Below, in pieces: positions 17,570 to 25,347 of a DNA stretch of 64,000 nucleotides (position 1 is the first letter of the stretch; each line of letters begins with the position of its first letter). Made by a program: the position numbers and the translations under genes. Under the pieces are notes generated by a model that worked only from the letters and a program-made list of their open reading frames with translations, was not told where the DNA came from and did not search any database. This stretch comes from G964291335 sp964291335 (GTDB lineage Bacteria; Chloroflexota; Dehalococcoidia; Lucifugimonadales; UBA3495): contig OZ219749.1 of the NCBI GenBank assembly GCA_964291335.2, forward strand, positions 62,001-126,000, in the 5' to 3' direction.

Positions 17570-18052
17570 TCACCGGAGTGTAATGCCGGCGGTTAGAATC
17601 CTGGGCATTGCCGGCAGTTCCCGTTCCGGGAAGACGCTCTGATATAGTTTCACAGCGTTCCGCCATTCTTCGTCCTGTGCCGTATTTCCGTCGGAGGAAA
17701 TGCGGGCGTTGTTTCCGAACCGGCGCTGCATGGCAATCAGCCCGGCGGCTACTACCACGTCGTAATCTCTTCTGACAGTCTTGCAGCAGTCCCAAAGGTA
17801 TTCCCCTGGGAAAGAAAAGTTGCGGGGTTTATTCAGGTAATCGTCAGTCATTTGAGCCTGGAGTATTGCCGGTTCCACTGCTGAAGTCAGGCCGGGGGAT
17901 TGTCCGGCTGCCAGGTCCAGCAGGTAGTCCAGCAGTCTTATGGTCAGGGCGTGGTGCTGCTGGGCTTTGGTCAGGCTGGTCTGCAGGTAAGCGAGTGAAG
18001 GCCGGAGTGGGGGAGTCGGGTCGTCGGCCCAGGGATCCAGATTAGCGGTCAT
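17570..18052 (-). CDS. Hypothetical protein (160 aa)
   Basis: Helical protein with DPWADDPTPPLRPSLAYLQTSL at the N-terminus and WDCCKTVRRDYDVVVAAGLIAMQRRFG in the middle. ATG at 18052; TGA stop. A 26-residue hydrophobic frame lies just upstream. The protein belongs to no family I recognise. Confidence 0.6.
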   Translation of the reverse strand: MTANLDPWADDPTPPLRPSLAYLQTSLTKAQQHHALTIRLLDYLLDLAAGQSPGLTSAVEPAILQAQMTDDYLNKPRNFSFPGEYLWDCCKTVRRDYDVVVAAGLIAMQRRFGNNARISSDGNTAQDEEWRNAVKLYQSVFPERELPAMPRILTAGITLR

Positions 18053-18057
18053 TTTGT

Positions 18058-18138
18058 TCAGTTGCAGCCGGAGGATTTTTTCTGCCGGCTGATTACTGTG
18101 AGCAGAATGATGGCGATGCGTGCAAACAAGTAGGACAT
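18058..18138 (-). CDS. Possible 26-residue membrane peptide
   Basis: MSYLFARIAIILLTVISRQKKSSGCN: one hydrophobic helix and a basic tail, ending six bases before the next ATG. GCAGGATT precedes the start. Too short to be certain, but its position and composition fit a small leader membrane peptide. Confidence 0.3.
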   Translation of the reverse strand: MSYLFARIAIILLTVISRQKKSSGCN

Positions 18139-18162
18139 TGGGGTAATCCTGCCTCGTTCTGG

Positions 18163-18205
18163 GGGAGACTTCCCGGGTGGTTATCCATTTTTCCGGGAGT
18201 CTCCC
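18163..18205 (-). terminator. Hairpin downstream of the DUF5679 gene
   Basis: GGGAGACTTCCCGG (18163-18176) pairs with CCGGGAGTCTCCC (18193-18205), one base bulged, 13 bases after the TAA of the minus-strand gene. Likely an intrinsic terminator-type structure, without a marked T-run. Confidence 0.45.
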
Positions 18206-18217
18206 GGGGTCGTTGGT

Positions 18218-18388
18218 TTAACTGACGGGCGCGGCCTGGGGTTTGCCGATCTTGTTCTTTTTGGAGCCGCAGTTGACGCAGAGGCCCCTGGTAGCGGGGC
18301 GGCCGTTCTTCATCACCACTGCTTCAAGTTCTCTGGTTTCGGTATGGGTCTTGCACTTGAAGCAGTAGATTTGGGCTGCGGTGGTCAT
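18218..18388 (-). CDS. DUF5679 zinc-ribbon protein (56 aa)
   Basis: Two CxxC pairs (Cys9/Cys12, Cys37/Cys40) flank VVMKNGRPATRG, then CGSKKNKIGKP follows: the pattern of the small DUF5679 family, which is frequent in Chloroflexota. Function is unknown; the fold is a single zinc ribbon. GGAGTAGCCCT precedes the ATG. TAA stop. Confidence 0.7.
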   Translation of the reverse strand: MTTAAQIYCFKCKTHTETRELEAVVMKNGRPATRGLCVNCGSKKNKIGKPQAAPVS

Positions 18389-18704
18389 AGGGCTACTCCT
18401 TGTATTTGATGATTCCCCGCTGCTGAACGGGGCGCTATTGGGATTGTACCACTGGTTTACGGATTATGTTATATCGTAAGGGGCATTGCTGCCGGATGTG
18501 GTCAGGTTTCCGTGGTCAGCCGGCGGATTTCCCCGGCAATTCACTGCCGGTTATCCGGGTCGTTCAAGTTCAGGGTTCGGGGATGCTCTTTGGCGCCGGA
18601 TTCTCTTTCACATCTCGTCCGCCATTCCGGGCGGGCATTGTTCCTGACGGCTCCATGATATCCGTTAGGGGGCGTTTTTCAATTCCCGGGGGTCTTTATT
18701 CCGG
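18389..18704. other. Intergenic, 316 bp, nothing recognised
   Basis: GC-rich sequence with several CCGG-centred short inverted repeats but no regular array and no coding frame. It separates the DUF5679 gene from the HEPN/MNT pair. Confidence 0.4.
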
Positions 18705-19019
18705 TCAGCGCAGCGGGGTGTAGTTACGGATTATCTCCTGCTGAAAAGCCGGGGGAAGTGAATCCCAGTGGTGAAGGTCGACCAGAATGGGCAGGGTGGA
18801 GTCGTGGATCGCGGTTTTCAGGTCGGCGATGGCTTGCTCTGAGGGTATCGGGTTATGCGCCACCAGGTCCAGATCGCTGGCCGGGTGATTGGTTCCCTTG
18901 ACCCGGCTGCCGTAGGCCCATATCGGCGTGTCCGGCAGATATTGCCGGAACAATGTATGCAGGAGTTCCAGGTACTGGGCTGGCAGGTTGAGTTGGTTAT
19001 TCAAGGTTTTCGGCCTCAA
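18705..19019 (-). CDS. MNT-type nucleotidyltransferase antitoxin
   Basis: 104 residues with the minimal nucleotidyltransferase motif: GSRVKG (37-42) and the catalytic DLD (Asp49, Asp51). In HEPN/MNT pairs the MNT protein adds AMP to the HEPN toxin to silence it. The gene overlaps the 3' end of the HEPN gene by 23 bases. TGA stop. Confidence 0.75.
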   Translation of the reverse strand: MRPKTLNNQLNLPAQYLELLHTLFRQYLPDTPIWAYGSRVKGTNHPASDLDLVAHNPIPSEQAIADLKTAIHDSTLPILVDLHHWDSLPPAFQQEIIRNYTPLR

Positions 19020-19419
19020 TGACCTTAACCAGGTCTCCGGCGTCCTGGATGAATTGGGGCAGCAGCTTCAGGGTGGTCTCAGCGAATTGCTGGCCGTAGT
19101 TGTGGGCGGTATTGTTTCGGTTATCCCGGTATTCCAGCCAGCGCTGGCATGCTTCGGTGGATATAAGCTGATGTCTGGCGGCATGCCGGAAGATGTTTCT
19201 GAAGGTGAGCCGGTCTGCCTGCCGGTTGGTTGCGAAGTAAGGTCTCAAACAGAGTTTTAGCAGTCTGCCGGACTGTTCCAGGATTATCTCAAACTCTTTG
19301 ACTGATGCCGAGCGGAAGATGTCATAGAGCGGGTCTGACTGCTCCTGCTGCTGCAATTGCCGGAATGCCGCTTCCAGAGTGTTGATGGAACGGGTCAGGA
19401 AATCGGTGTTGATGGGCAT
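18997..19419 (-). CDS. HEPN (HepT/HI0074-type) toxin
   Basis: 140 residues, alpha-helical, with the RNase motif R-x4-H as RNNTAH (Arg101 to His106). N-terminal FEIILEQSGRLLKLCL is the conserved helix of HI0074-type substrate-binding proteins. Paired with the downstream MNT gene it forms a type VII toxin-antitoxin system. TAA stop. Confidence 0.75.
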   Translation of the reverse strand: MPINTDFLTRSINTLEAAFRQLQQQEQSDPLYDIFRSASVKEFEIILEQSGRLLKLCLRPYFATNRQADRLTFRNIFRHAARHQLISTEACQRWLEYRDNRNNTAHNYGQQFAETTLKLLPQFIQDAGDLVKVIEAENLE

Positions 19420-19438
19420 ACGGATACCCCTTTAGTGA

Positions 19439-19662
19439 TTATAGTGGGTATCGGTCGCTTTGAGTAGCGTCGGAGTCCGGTGGGATTGGGATTCCCGTCA
19501 GATTAACCGCTGAACGTGTCCGCTTCCACCGGCCGGAGGTGAATCCGGTAAAGTCGGGTTGAATCCACCGGCTGGCCCTTTCCAGGGCCTGGGTCAGGGA
19601 GCCGGCTTGAATGACGCGGCAGCGGGTGGCGCGGGGGTTGTTAATTGTGAGATGCCGTACAT
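19439..19662 (-). pseudogene. Small basic protein (~74 aa), frameshifted just after the start
   Basis: After AAGGAG the ATG at 19662 opens a frame that stops after 22 codons. One extra G in the fourth codon region joins it to a long coding frame: HLTINNPRATRCRVIQAG, LTQALERASRWIQPDF, ending at TAA 19439. The corrected length is exactly divisible by three. Coding character of the second frame is clear. No family recognised. Confidence 0.45.
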
Positions 19663-19701
19663 GGGTGAAGATACTCCTTTTCTGATGGGGTATTGGGCAG
19701 G

Positions 19702-19986
19702 TTAACGGGTTGTAGATCTGTCCGGCGCCGGCGCATTGGCGGCGTGCTGGTGATAATCCTCGAAATCGGCTTCGGAGAGTTGGGCTTTGGCGTAGGTGCA
19801 GGCTGCTGCCGGGGTCAGGTTTTCCTAACGGAATCGGGCGATGATGGATTCGGTATAACTGTTGATGCTCTGACGGATCAGGGCGGCTTCGGCGTGGTCC
19901 TCAGCCTTGACGGAGCGGTCCAGGTTCCGGGCATGTTCCTCGGAAGCGGATGGGGTCAGGTCTATGGTATGACAGTAAATGGTCAT
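19702..19986 (-). CDS. Small helical protein with an internal in-frame TAG at 19825
   Basis: GGAGGAGCTGAGCAA precedes the ATG at 19986. The first 53 residues (MTIYCHTIDLTPSASEEHARNL ... IIARFR) end at TAG (19825-19827), but the same frame continues with AAACTYAKAQLSEADFEDYHQH to a TAA at 19702. Both halves look coding, giving about 94 residues if TAG is read through. No family recognised. The second internal TAG in the element. Confidence 0.45.
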
Positions 19987-20087
19987 TTGCTCAGCTCCTC
20001 CAGCGAATAAATTGAACTTTCCGCCGGTTTCGGAGCGGGTCCGACCCCGGCGGCGTGGTCTCTGGGAAAGCCGCCGGGGGATTTGAT

Positions 20088-20531
20088 TCAGGAGCTCTGA
20101 AATGAACTGAGGATCTTTTGAACGGCGCTGACCAGGAAAATGAGCAGGATGAGGGCCCACGCGGTCATGCTGCTGATGATGGCGTGCTTCAGCGCGGCGT
20201 TCTTCTCCTGCCGGGTATAGCCGGAATGGTTGATGATGATCGTGGATTCGTGTCGGACCAGGACGGATGCGATGGTTATGCCGATGGCGAGGGTGGCGGT
20301 GGCGATGATTGTGTATAGATCTTCTTCTTTTTCCGGCAAAGGATCGGCAATGTAGCTGGCGGTTCCGATGATCATGATGATGGTGGTGATAGTTACTTTG
20401 CTGAGCAGCGTCAGCAGAGTGCGCCGCTCGTTTTCCTCTTCTTTGGGGATGTTGCGGAGGGCATGGCAGTAGGGGCAGTGTTCCGTTTGTCTGAAGAGGT
20501 ATTTATTGCATTTCAGGCATCGGGTAGTCAT
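20088..20531 (-). CDS. Zinc-ribbon membrane protein (147 aa)
   Basis: N-terminal CLKC and CPYC pairs form a zinc ribbon on the cytoplasmic side, followed by three hydrophobic helices (about 45-62, 74-93 and 119-138). This plan, a zinc ribbon fused to a short membrane domain, is common among bacterial proteins of unknown role. ATG 20531; TGA stop. Confidence 0.6.
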   Translation of the reverse strand: MTTRCLKCNKYLFRQTEHCPYCHALRNIPKEEENERRTLLTLLSKVTITTIIMIIGTASYIADPLPEKEEDLYTIIATATLAIGITIASVLVRHESTIIINHSGYTRQEKNAALKHAIISSMTAWALILLIFLVSAVQKILSSFQSS

Positions 20532-20596
20532 TGGTTTGAGCTGATAGTCCTTTGCGGATCCGCAGGACTTGCGCGGGAGGTTCGGCGGGGTGGCCG

Positions 20597-20836
20597 TTAT
20601 CGGAGGTTGCGGTCGTTAACGACGTAGTGGGCGCACCGTGTTTTGGTCAGGAGGGTTTCCAGGTTGTCGAGTTCGGCGCGCATTTCCTTGAGGTGGTTAT
20701 ACTCCGATGGGGTCATCTCCTCCTGAAAGGGGGTTATGGAATTAACGGCGGCCTGCAGCTGATTCCTGCTTTGAGCGACCTGTTCGGCGGCGGCAGCCAT
20801 GGCGCTGGTGTATTCGGATATTCGGGTATTGTTCAT
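20597..20836 (-). CDS. Coiled-coil protein (79 aa)
   Basis: The start at 20836 is chosen because AAGGAG stands 10 bases upstream. The product (MNNTRISEYTSAMAAAAEQV ... LKEMRAELDNLETLLTKTRC) is a continuous amphipathic helix like WXG-sized helical hairpins. No WxG motif, so not assigned to that family. TAA stop. Confidence 0.55.
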   Translation of the reverse strand: MNNTRISEYTSAMAAAAEQVAQSRNQLQAAVNSITPFQEEMTPSEYNHLKEMRAELDNLETLLTKTRCAHYVVNDRNLR

Positions 20837-20949
20837 ACTGTAAAGGTCTCCTTTTTCAGGTTTTTTAATGGGGATCTTTGCTGGTGGGGCATTTACCGGG
20901 TGTTGGGTCCGGGGTTTTTGCAATGGCGGTTGGCCCGGAGGTCTTCTTT

Positions 20950-22044
20950 TCAGGTGAAGATTACGGTTGCCGCTCCCTGATCGCTCGCGGCGCCGCTCAG
21001 GGGTTCAGGGATGTTCTGGGCGATGATTGCCGGAGTGCAGGAGCCGTTGGTTGCCTGCTGCATAATGCCGGCTCTCCGTACGGCCCGTTCCAGGTCCGAA
21101 TCGTCGGCGGTGATGGAGATTTCCGCAATGATATGCTGATTGCTGTCTCCGCTGATGATCAGATCTGCGCTGCATAGATCCATGGCTTCTTCCCGGGTGA
21201 TCCGGTTGCTGCTGAGGGCTTGCTGCAGGATGCTGTTGAATTCCGGGGTATTGCCAGCGTTGACCGGCCGGCTGATTACCGGGTTGGTGAAGCCCATGCT
21301 GATAATGGTCCAGGATACGGCCCTGGGCTGAACTCTGGCTTCGTACATTTCTCCTCTGAACTGGTTGAACTGGCCTTCAAGTCGTTGCTGACCGGCTTTT
21401 ATAGTATCCCGGTCGGCGGATGCTTCGGCAAACCCATCGGCCATTTCCTTTCGGATAGCAACCCGGTCGGCGGCAGCCGCAGCAAATCCATCGGCCATTT
21501 CCTTTCGGATAGCAACCCGGTCGGCGGATGCTTCGGCAAATCCATCGGCCATTTCCTTTCGGATAGCAACCCGGTCGGCGGATGCTTCGGCAAATCCGTC
21601 GGCCATTTCCTTTCGGATAGCAGCCCGGTCGGCGGATGCTTCGGCAAATCCGTCGGCCATTTCCTTTCGGATAGCAGCCCGGTCGGCGGATGCTTCGGCA
21701 AATCCATCGGCCATTTCCTTTCGGATAGCAGCCCGGTCGGCGGATGCTTCGGCAAATCCGTCGGCCATTTCCTTTCGGATAGCAGCCCGGTCGGCGGATG
21801 CTTCGGCAAATCCGTCGGCCATTTCCTTTCGGATAGCAGCCCGGTCGGCGGATGCTTCGGCAAATCCGTCGGCGACGGTCCGGGTCAGTTGCGCCAGATT
21901 GTCGGCCAGTCGTTCGACGACTTTGGGCAGTTGCCTTTCATCGTCGGTCAGCAGTTTTCGGCGCAGGCTTTCCCTGATTTCCGGATGCTCGTCGAGAATC
22001 CGTTCCAGGTCGGCGATGGTCGGTATGAATAGTTGTTCGTTCAT
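20950..22044 (-). CDS. Coiled-coil repeat protein with PD-(D/E)XK-like C-terminus, family member 2
   Basis: The N-terminal ~60 residues (PTIADLERILDEHPEIRESLRRKLLTDDE) match members at 23352 and 30465. Then follow about nine copies of an 18-residue unit based on ADGFAEASADRAAIRKEM, and a C-terminal ~110-residue domain with SADLIISG, HIIAEISITADDSDLERAVRRA, again D...E-x-S as in the relatives. 18 residues equal five helix turns, so the repeats should form a regular coiled coil. Start ATG 22044 is preferred over one nine bases earlier because of GAGG spacing. TGA stop. Function unknown. Confidence 0.65.
   Translation of the reverse strand: MNEQLFIPTIADLERILDEHPEIRESLRRKLLTDDERQLPKVVERLADNLAQLTRTVADGFAEASADRAAIRKEMADGFAEASADRAAIRKEMADGFAEASADRAAIRKEMADGFAEASADRAAIRKEMADGFAEASADRAAIRKEMADGFAEASADRVAIRKEMADGFAEASADRVAIRKEMADGFAAAAADRVAIRKEMADGFAEASADRDTIKAGQQRLEGQFNQFRGEMYEARVQPRAVSWTIISMGFTNPVISRPVNAGNTPEFNSILQQALSSNRITREEAMDLCSADLIISGDSNQHIIAEISITADDSDLERAVRRAGIMQQATNGSCTPAIIAQNIPEPLSGAASDQGAATVIFT
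21405..21872 (-). repeat. 54-bp in-frame tandem repeat, ~8-9 copies
   Basis: The plus-strand unit reads CATCGGCCATTTCCTTTCGG ... GGATGCTTCGGCAAA, 54 bases, repeated almost without change. Variation is limited to a few positions (AACC/AGCC, CATC/CGTC, and one copy with GCAGCC in place of GATGCTTC). Such identity implies recent expansion or gene conversion. Confidence 0.85.
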
Positions 22045-22092
22045 TGGCCTCATTATATCAGGTCAGGATATTTTGTGGGTAGTTCCGTTGTG

Positions 22093-23175
22093 TTAGATGC
22101 AGCCGGGGTATTTCCCGGTGCCGGATGGGAGAGAATACCTGATTTTGGAATCCTTTTCGGCGCTGGTGTGGTTCCCTGTGCTGCTCTTTTGAGCCACCAG
22201 GGGACGACAGAATTCCCCTGCACGAGTGGGGGTTTTAAAGTGGGATTTTCCTGTTGGTAGTAAAAGAGGAATCTCCCGGCGCTGGTGGGGGGATTCGGCA
22301 TGTTGGTGGTACAGGGAATCTCCTGGCGCGAGTGGGATGATTCCCATGCTAAACATAATGGACGTTTCAAGGAATCTTCCTGTATGGGCGGATAGTCCGC
22401 GCTGTGGGTAGAGGCGGAAGGTTTCCGCCAGTTTCAGGATTTCCGGGTCAATCAGTTTCCGGAGGGCTTCGTGGATCTGCCGGATAACGGGTTCAGGTTG
22501 GGAGTAGAACTGCATGGAAGGGGGCAGGGTACTCCGGTATTCGCCCACGGCCTTCCGGATGGCGTCGGGGTGGGGGATCCGGGCATTGGGTCTGCTCAGC
22601 AGCTGCCATTGCTGCAGCGTAAGTTTCCTGGCTTCTTTGATGGTGGCTTTCCGGATGGATTTTTCGATATAGCGTTTCAGCGGGGGCATGGGGATTGGAT
22701 CCCGGGCGATGATCAGGGAGCCGGGGTCAAATTCCGACCGGTCGTCGTTGTTTCCCTGAATTCGGATGGCGCTTTCCTCGGGCTGAATCCGCAGGACGGG
22801 GGTTTTCCCGTTCCTGGCGGTGATGGTGAGGGAGCCATTGGGTTCGGTCGTTATGGTGAGAGGCTGGTTGAATATCTGCTGAAGGGGTTTTTGCAGTTTG
22901 AGATTCATGAACTGGCGGACGGCGTCCGCGGGGATGTCAGGGTTTACGATGGGATAATCAGGTTCCTGAGTTTTCTGAGGTTGAGGCAGTTGAGACATGG
23001 GCCGGTCTGGTCTCCAGTAGTTGCTGATGGGTGTTATGGGGAGGTCCCTGGGGTGAATATTTTTGCCGCAGATGTAGCATACCAGGTATTTTCCGTAGTG
23101 ATCCTGGCGTACGGAGATGATGCCGACGCATTTGGGGCAGTTCTGCCGGTTCGGTTTGATGAAATAGTCGCTCAT
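22093..23175 (-). CDS. Zinc-ribbon protein; 3' end runs into degenerate repeats
   Basis: N-terminal CPKC and CYICGK form a zinc ribbon (residues ~11-40). A middle domain has LTITTEPNGSLTITARNGKTPVLRI and later helical segments with QPEPVIRQIHEALRKLI. After about residue 270 the sequence becomes non-protein-like because the frame crosses the repeat cluster at 22108-22399, so the true end is probably lost or changed near 22420. ATG 23175 chosen; an upstream start is possible. TAA at 22093. Function unknown. Confidence 0.5.
   Translation of the reverse strand: MSDYFIKPNRQNCPKCVGIISVRQDHYGKYLVCYICGKNIHPRDLPITPISNYWRPDRPMSQLPQPQKTQEPDYPIVNPDIPADAVRQFMNLKLQKPLQQIFNQPLTITTEPNGSLTITARNGKTPVLRIQPEESAIRIQGNNDDRSEFDPGSLIIARDPIPMPPLKRYIEKSIRKATIKEARKLTLQQWQLLSRPNARIPHPDAIRKAVGEYRSTLPPSMQFYSQPEPVIRQIHEALRKLIDPEILKLAETFRLYPQRGLSAHTGRFLETSIMFSMGIIPLAPGDSLYHQHAESPHQRREIPLLLPTGKSHFKTPTRAGEFCRPLVAQKSSTGNHTSAEKDSKIRYSLPSGTGKYPGCI
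22108..22399 (-). repeat. Cluster of ~29-bp palindromic repeats, irregular spacing
   Basis: Units at 22147, 22209, 22268, 22315 and 22371, plus a weaker one at 22108, share GGAATC...CCC.GCGC..GTGGG..GATTC. Spacings are 39, 62, 59, 47 and 56. The outer GGAATC/GATTCC arms are self-complementary. They resemble CRISPR or REP-type repeats but are too irregular for a working array. Confidence 0.5.
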
Positions 23176-23234
23176 TTTCAGTTCGGGGTTTTTCTGGCGG
23201 GAATTGTGCAGTAATGCCGGTTTTCCAGGTTTTT

Positions 23235-23321
23235 TCAGGTGGTGGCGTGGATGCTGCAACTGAGACAGGGGCAGCCGGCGGGGTCGTTGTCAGGTTTCTC
23301 CTGGCGGCGTTCTGGCGGCAT
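23235..23321 (-). CDS. Possible 28-residue cysteine-rich peptide
   Basis: MPPERRQEKPDNDPAGCPCLSC... has a CPCLSC cluster like a metal knuckle. The ribosome site is poor and the frame short, so it may be spurious. Confidence 0.2.
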   Translation of the reverse strand: MPPERRQEKPDNDPAGCPCLSCSIHATT

Positions 23322-23351
23322 GGCCGGCTTTATTCCTGAAGGCGTTTTCGG

Positions 23352-24359
23352 TTAGTCCTGATGCTGGTCCGGTTGAAACAGGAGGGGGATGATTACGGTT
23401 ACGCCGGACTCTTCGGCCTGGCGCTGTTGTCTGGGGTCGATGGCCGCGCCGATTACTGCGGGGATGGTTTCGTACCCGGTTGCTTTGGTTAACGTTTCAG
23501 CCCGACTGTGGGCGCGCTGAATATCATTCAGATGGATAGTCCGGGATATTTCGAATACGGCGTAAACCGGCGTTGTATCTCCCCGGCGTCGGCCGCGGAT
23601 GATCAGGTCGGTTGCGGACAGGTCTTCGGATTCGTCTTCGCTGATGATTTGGTCGGTTTCAGCCTGGTCGATCAGGCGGGTGAAGGCTTGTTCCGCGTTT
23701 CGTCCCTGAGCGTGCATGATTATTCCTTTTACCATGTTGAGATGATCCCGGGCAATGTTCAGGATGTTCCTTCGTACTTTGGTCTCAGTGCTGTCGCCGA
23801 TGAGCTGAGCGACCTTGTTTTCCAGGGAGCGTTGTCCTGCCTGAAGACTGGTTACATCCTCCTTGACTTCGGTCATGTCCTGCTTGAGAACTCTGACGTC
23901 CTCCTTGACTTCGGTCATGTCCTGCTTGAGAACTCTGACGTCCTCCTTGACTTCGGTCATATCCTGCTTGAGAACTCTGACGTCCTCCTTGACTTCGGTC
24001 ATGTCCTGCTTGAGAACTCTGACGTCCTCCTTGACTTCGGTCATATCCTGCTTGAGAACTCTGACGTCCTCTTTGACTTCGGTCATGTCCTGCTTGAGAA
24101 CTCTGACGTCCTCCTTGACTTCGGTCATATCCTGCTTGAGAACTCTGACGTCCTCCTTGAGAGTGCTGACGTCCTCTTCCAGTTTGGTCAGTCGGCGTTC
24201 CACCGCGGCGGCGAAGGCGTGGAACGCCGTTACCAGCTCCGCGAACTTTTCCGGCAGGGCGATCAGTTCTTCGTCCAGCAGCCTGAGCCTTAATTCCTTT
24301 TTATACTCAGGGTGCTGGTCAATGTAATTCAGCAGATCCTGAAACTCTTGAGCGTACAT
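23352..24359 (-). CDS. Coiled-coil repeat protein with PD-(D/E)XK-like C-terminus, family member 3
   Basis: N-terminus FQDLLNYIDQHPEYKKELRLRLL matches family member 4, then PEKFAELVTAFHAFAAAVERRL. Residues ~66-165 are seven near-identical 14-residue units (VLKQDMTEVKEDVR), two heptads each. The C-terminal ~150 residues include RNILNIARDHLNMV and ATDLIIRGRRRGD...PVYAVFEISRTIHLNDIQRA, the D...E-x-S pattern of a PD-(D/E)XK-like fold. Over 80% of the C-terminus can be aligned by eye to the 30465 protein. TAA stop. Function unknown. Confidence 0.7.
   Translation of the reverse strand: MYAQEFQDLLNYIDQHPEYKKELRLRLLDEELIALPEKFAELVTAFHAFAAAVERRLTKLEEDVSTLKEDVRVLKQDMTEVKEDVRVLKQDMTEVKEDVRVLKQDMTEVKEDVRVLKQDMTEVKEDVRVLKQDMTEVKEDVRVLKQDMTEVKEDVRVLKQDMTEVKEDVTSLQAGQRSLENKVAQLIGDSTETKVRRNILNIARDHLNMVKGIIMHAQGRNAEQAFTRLIDQAETDQIISEDESEDLSATDLIIRGRRRGDTTPVYAVFEISRTIHLNDIQRAHSRAETLTKATGYETIPAVIGAAIDPRQQRQAEESGVTVIIPLLFQPDQHQD
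23868..24160 (-). repeat. 42-bp in-frame tandem repeat, seven copies
   Basis: Unit GTCCTCCTTGACTTCGGTCA plus TGTCCTGCTTGAGAACTCTGAC, 42 bases. Copies differ only at ATATCC/ATGTCC and one CTCC/CTCT. The array encodes the coiled-coil segment of the gene it lies in. Confidence 0.85.
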
Positions 24360-24500
24360 CGTGTCAATCCTTTTCCGTATGTTCCGATTATATCACTACT
24401 GTTGTGGAAAGGCGGTTGTTGGCGGTGTGGGAATTAAGGCTGTGGCATTCGGATCAGGTGTCCGGCGCTCTGCTTTCTGCGGAGGTTTCTCAAAATTGTG

Positions 24501-24701
24501 TTACACCGCGCGGCCCAGATCATCATCTTCAAATGGCCTTCCGGGGACTACCTTCTCCCGGATGTTTTCCAACGCTTTGTATTTTTCTTCCAGGGTCTGC
24601 AGCAGTTCGCTTATCTCTCGGCGCAGGTCCGGGGGATAGTGCACGGGGGCGTACTTCCTTTCTTCGTGTATCTCCCGCACCCGGTCAATGCTTCCCGCCA
24701 T
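24501..24701 (-). CDS. Small coiled-coil protein (66 aa)
   Basis: MAGSIDRVREIHEERKYAPVHYPPDLRREISELLQTLEEKY... reads as a well-formed helical protein. ATG 24701 lacks a strong ribosome site; a TAG stands in frame two codons upstream, preceded by more plausible coding (DRILLSDAL), so the gene may once have begun further up. TAA stop. No family recognised. Confidence 0.5.
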   Translation of the reverse strand: MAGSIDRVREIHEERKYAPVHYPPDLRREISELLQTLEEKYKALENIREKVVPGRPFEDDDLGRAV

Positions 24702-24818
24702 GCTCTACAAGGCATCGCTGAGCAGGATTCGGTCGGCTTATCGGAAATGCATTATTTCTCCATCCGGTTTCAGTTCATCATTCGGTTCGGCGGCGACCGG
24801 GGCCGGCGAGTCCGGTAG

Positions 24819-25244
24819 TCATCCGGGTGGCTGGCAATCCATTGTTTTTTCCTGTCCGGTGGCGATGGAATCGAATATCCGGTACAGGCTTTTTGGTTCA
24901 AAGGATTTTTCCGCGAATTCCTCCGGCGAGCAGGTTGGCGGGGTGTAGTTTTTGACCAGGCACTTGCCCTGGTGAATAAATATGACGTAGGGAGATTCCC
25001 ATTCCTGCTGGCAGTCGAGGGTGAAGACGGTTTCCGGAAAGCGTCGGGATATGCCGGCCAGGTCGTAACCTATGTCATACCACTTGCAGGGTTCATTGCC
25101 TTCGATAACCTCGCGGAGTTCTTCGATGTCCGCTTCGGTTGGGTTTTCGTATCCGAAGTATGCCGGGGCGATCAGTTTGAGGATGGTTTGCTGGTCGGGT
25201 TCGGGGGTGTCCCAGGAAAGGTGATAGGTGGCTTCGGTTCCCAA
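24819..25244 (-). CDS. Hypothetical protein (141 aa)
   Basis: Mixed alpha/beta protein (ATYHLSWDTPEPDQQTILKL ... WESPYVIFIHQGKCLVKNYTPP). ATG 25244 follows AAGGAGCAGCTATTGG. Good coding character; TGA stop. No family recognised. Confidence 0.6.
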   Translation of the reverse strand: MGTEATYHLSWDTPEPDQQTILKLIAPAYFGYENPTEADIEELREVIEGNEPCKWYDIGYDLAGISRRFPETVFTLDCQQEWESPYVIFIHQGKCLVKNYTPPTCSPEEFAEKSFEPKSLYRIFDSIATGQEKTMDCQPPG

Positions 25245-25347
25245 TAGCTGCTCCTTGATATTTGTTTCCGGTTGGTAGATTTGTGGGTTCAGGGGTGTAT
25301 TGGTCCGTTGCGTGAGTTCCGGGTCTGATTGGTCTGATTTGGTTTTT

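Noticed and set aside
21220..22032. Open frames on the plus strand across the 54-bp repeats
   Set aside because: They mirror the minus-strand repeat gene, which has domains and a start site; the mirror is a by-product of the repeat length being a multiple of three.
23508..24327. Plus-strand frames across the 42-bp repeats
   Set aside because: Same reason: mirror images of the coiled-coil gene.
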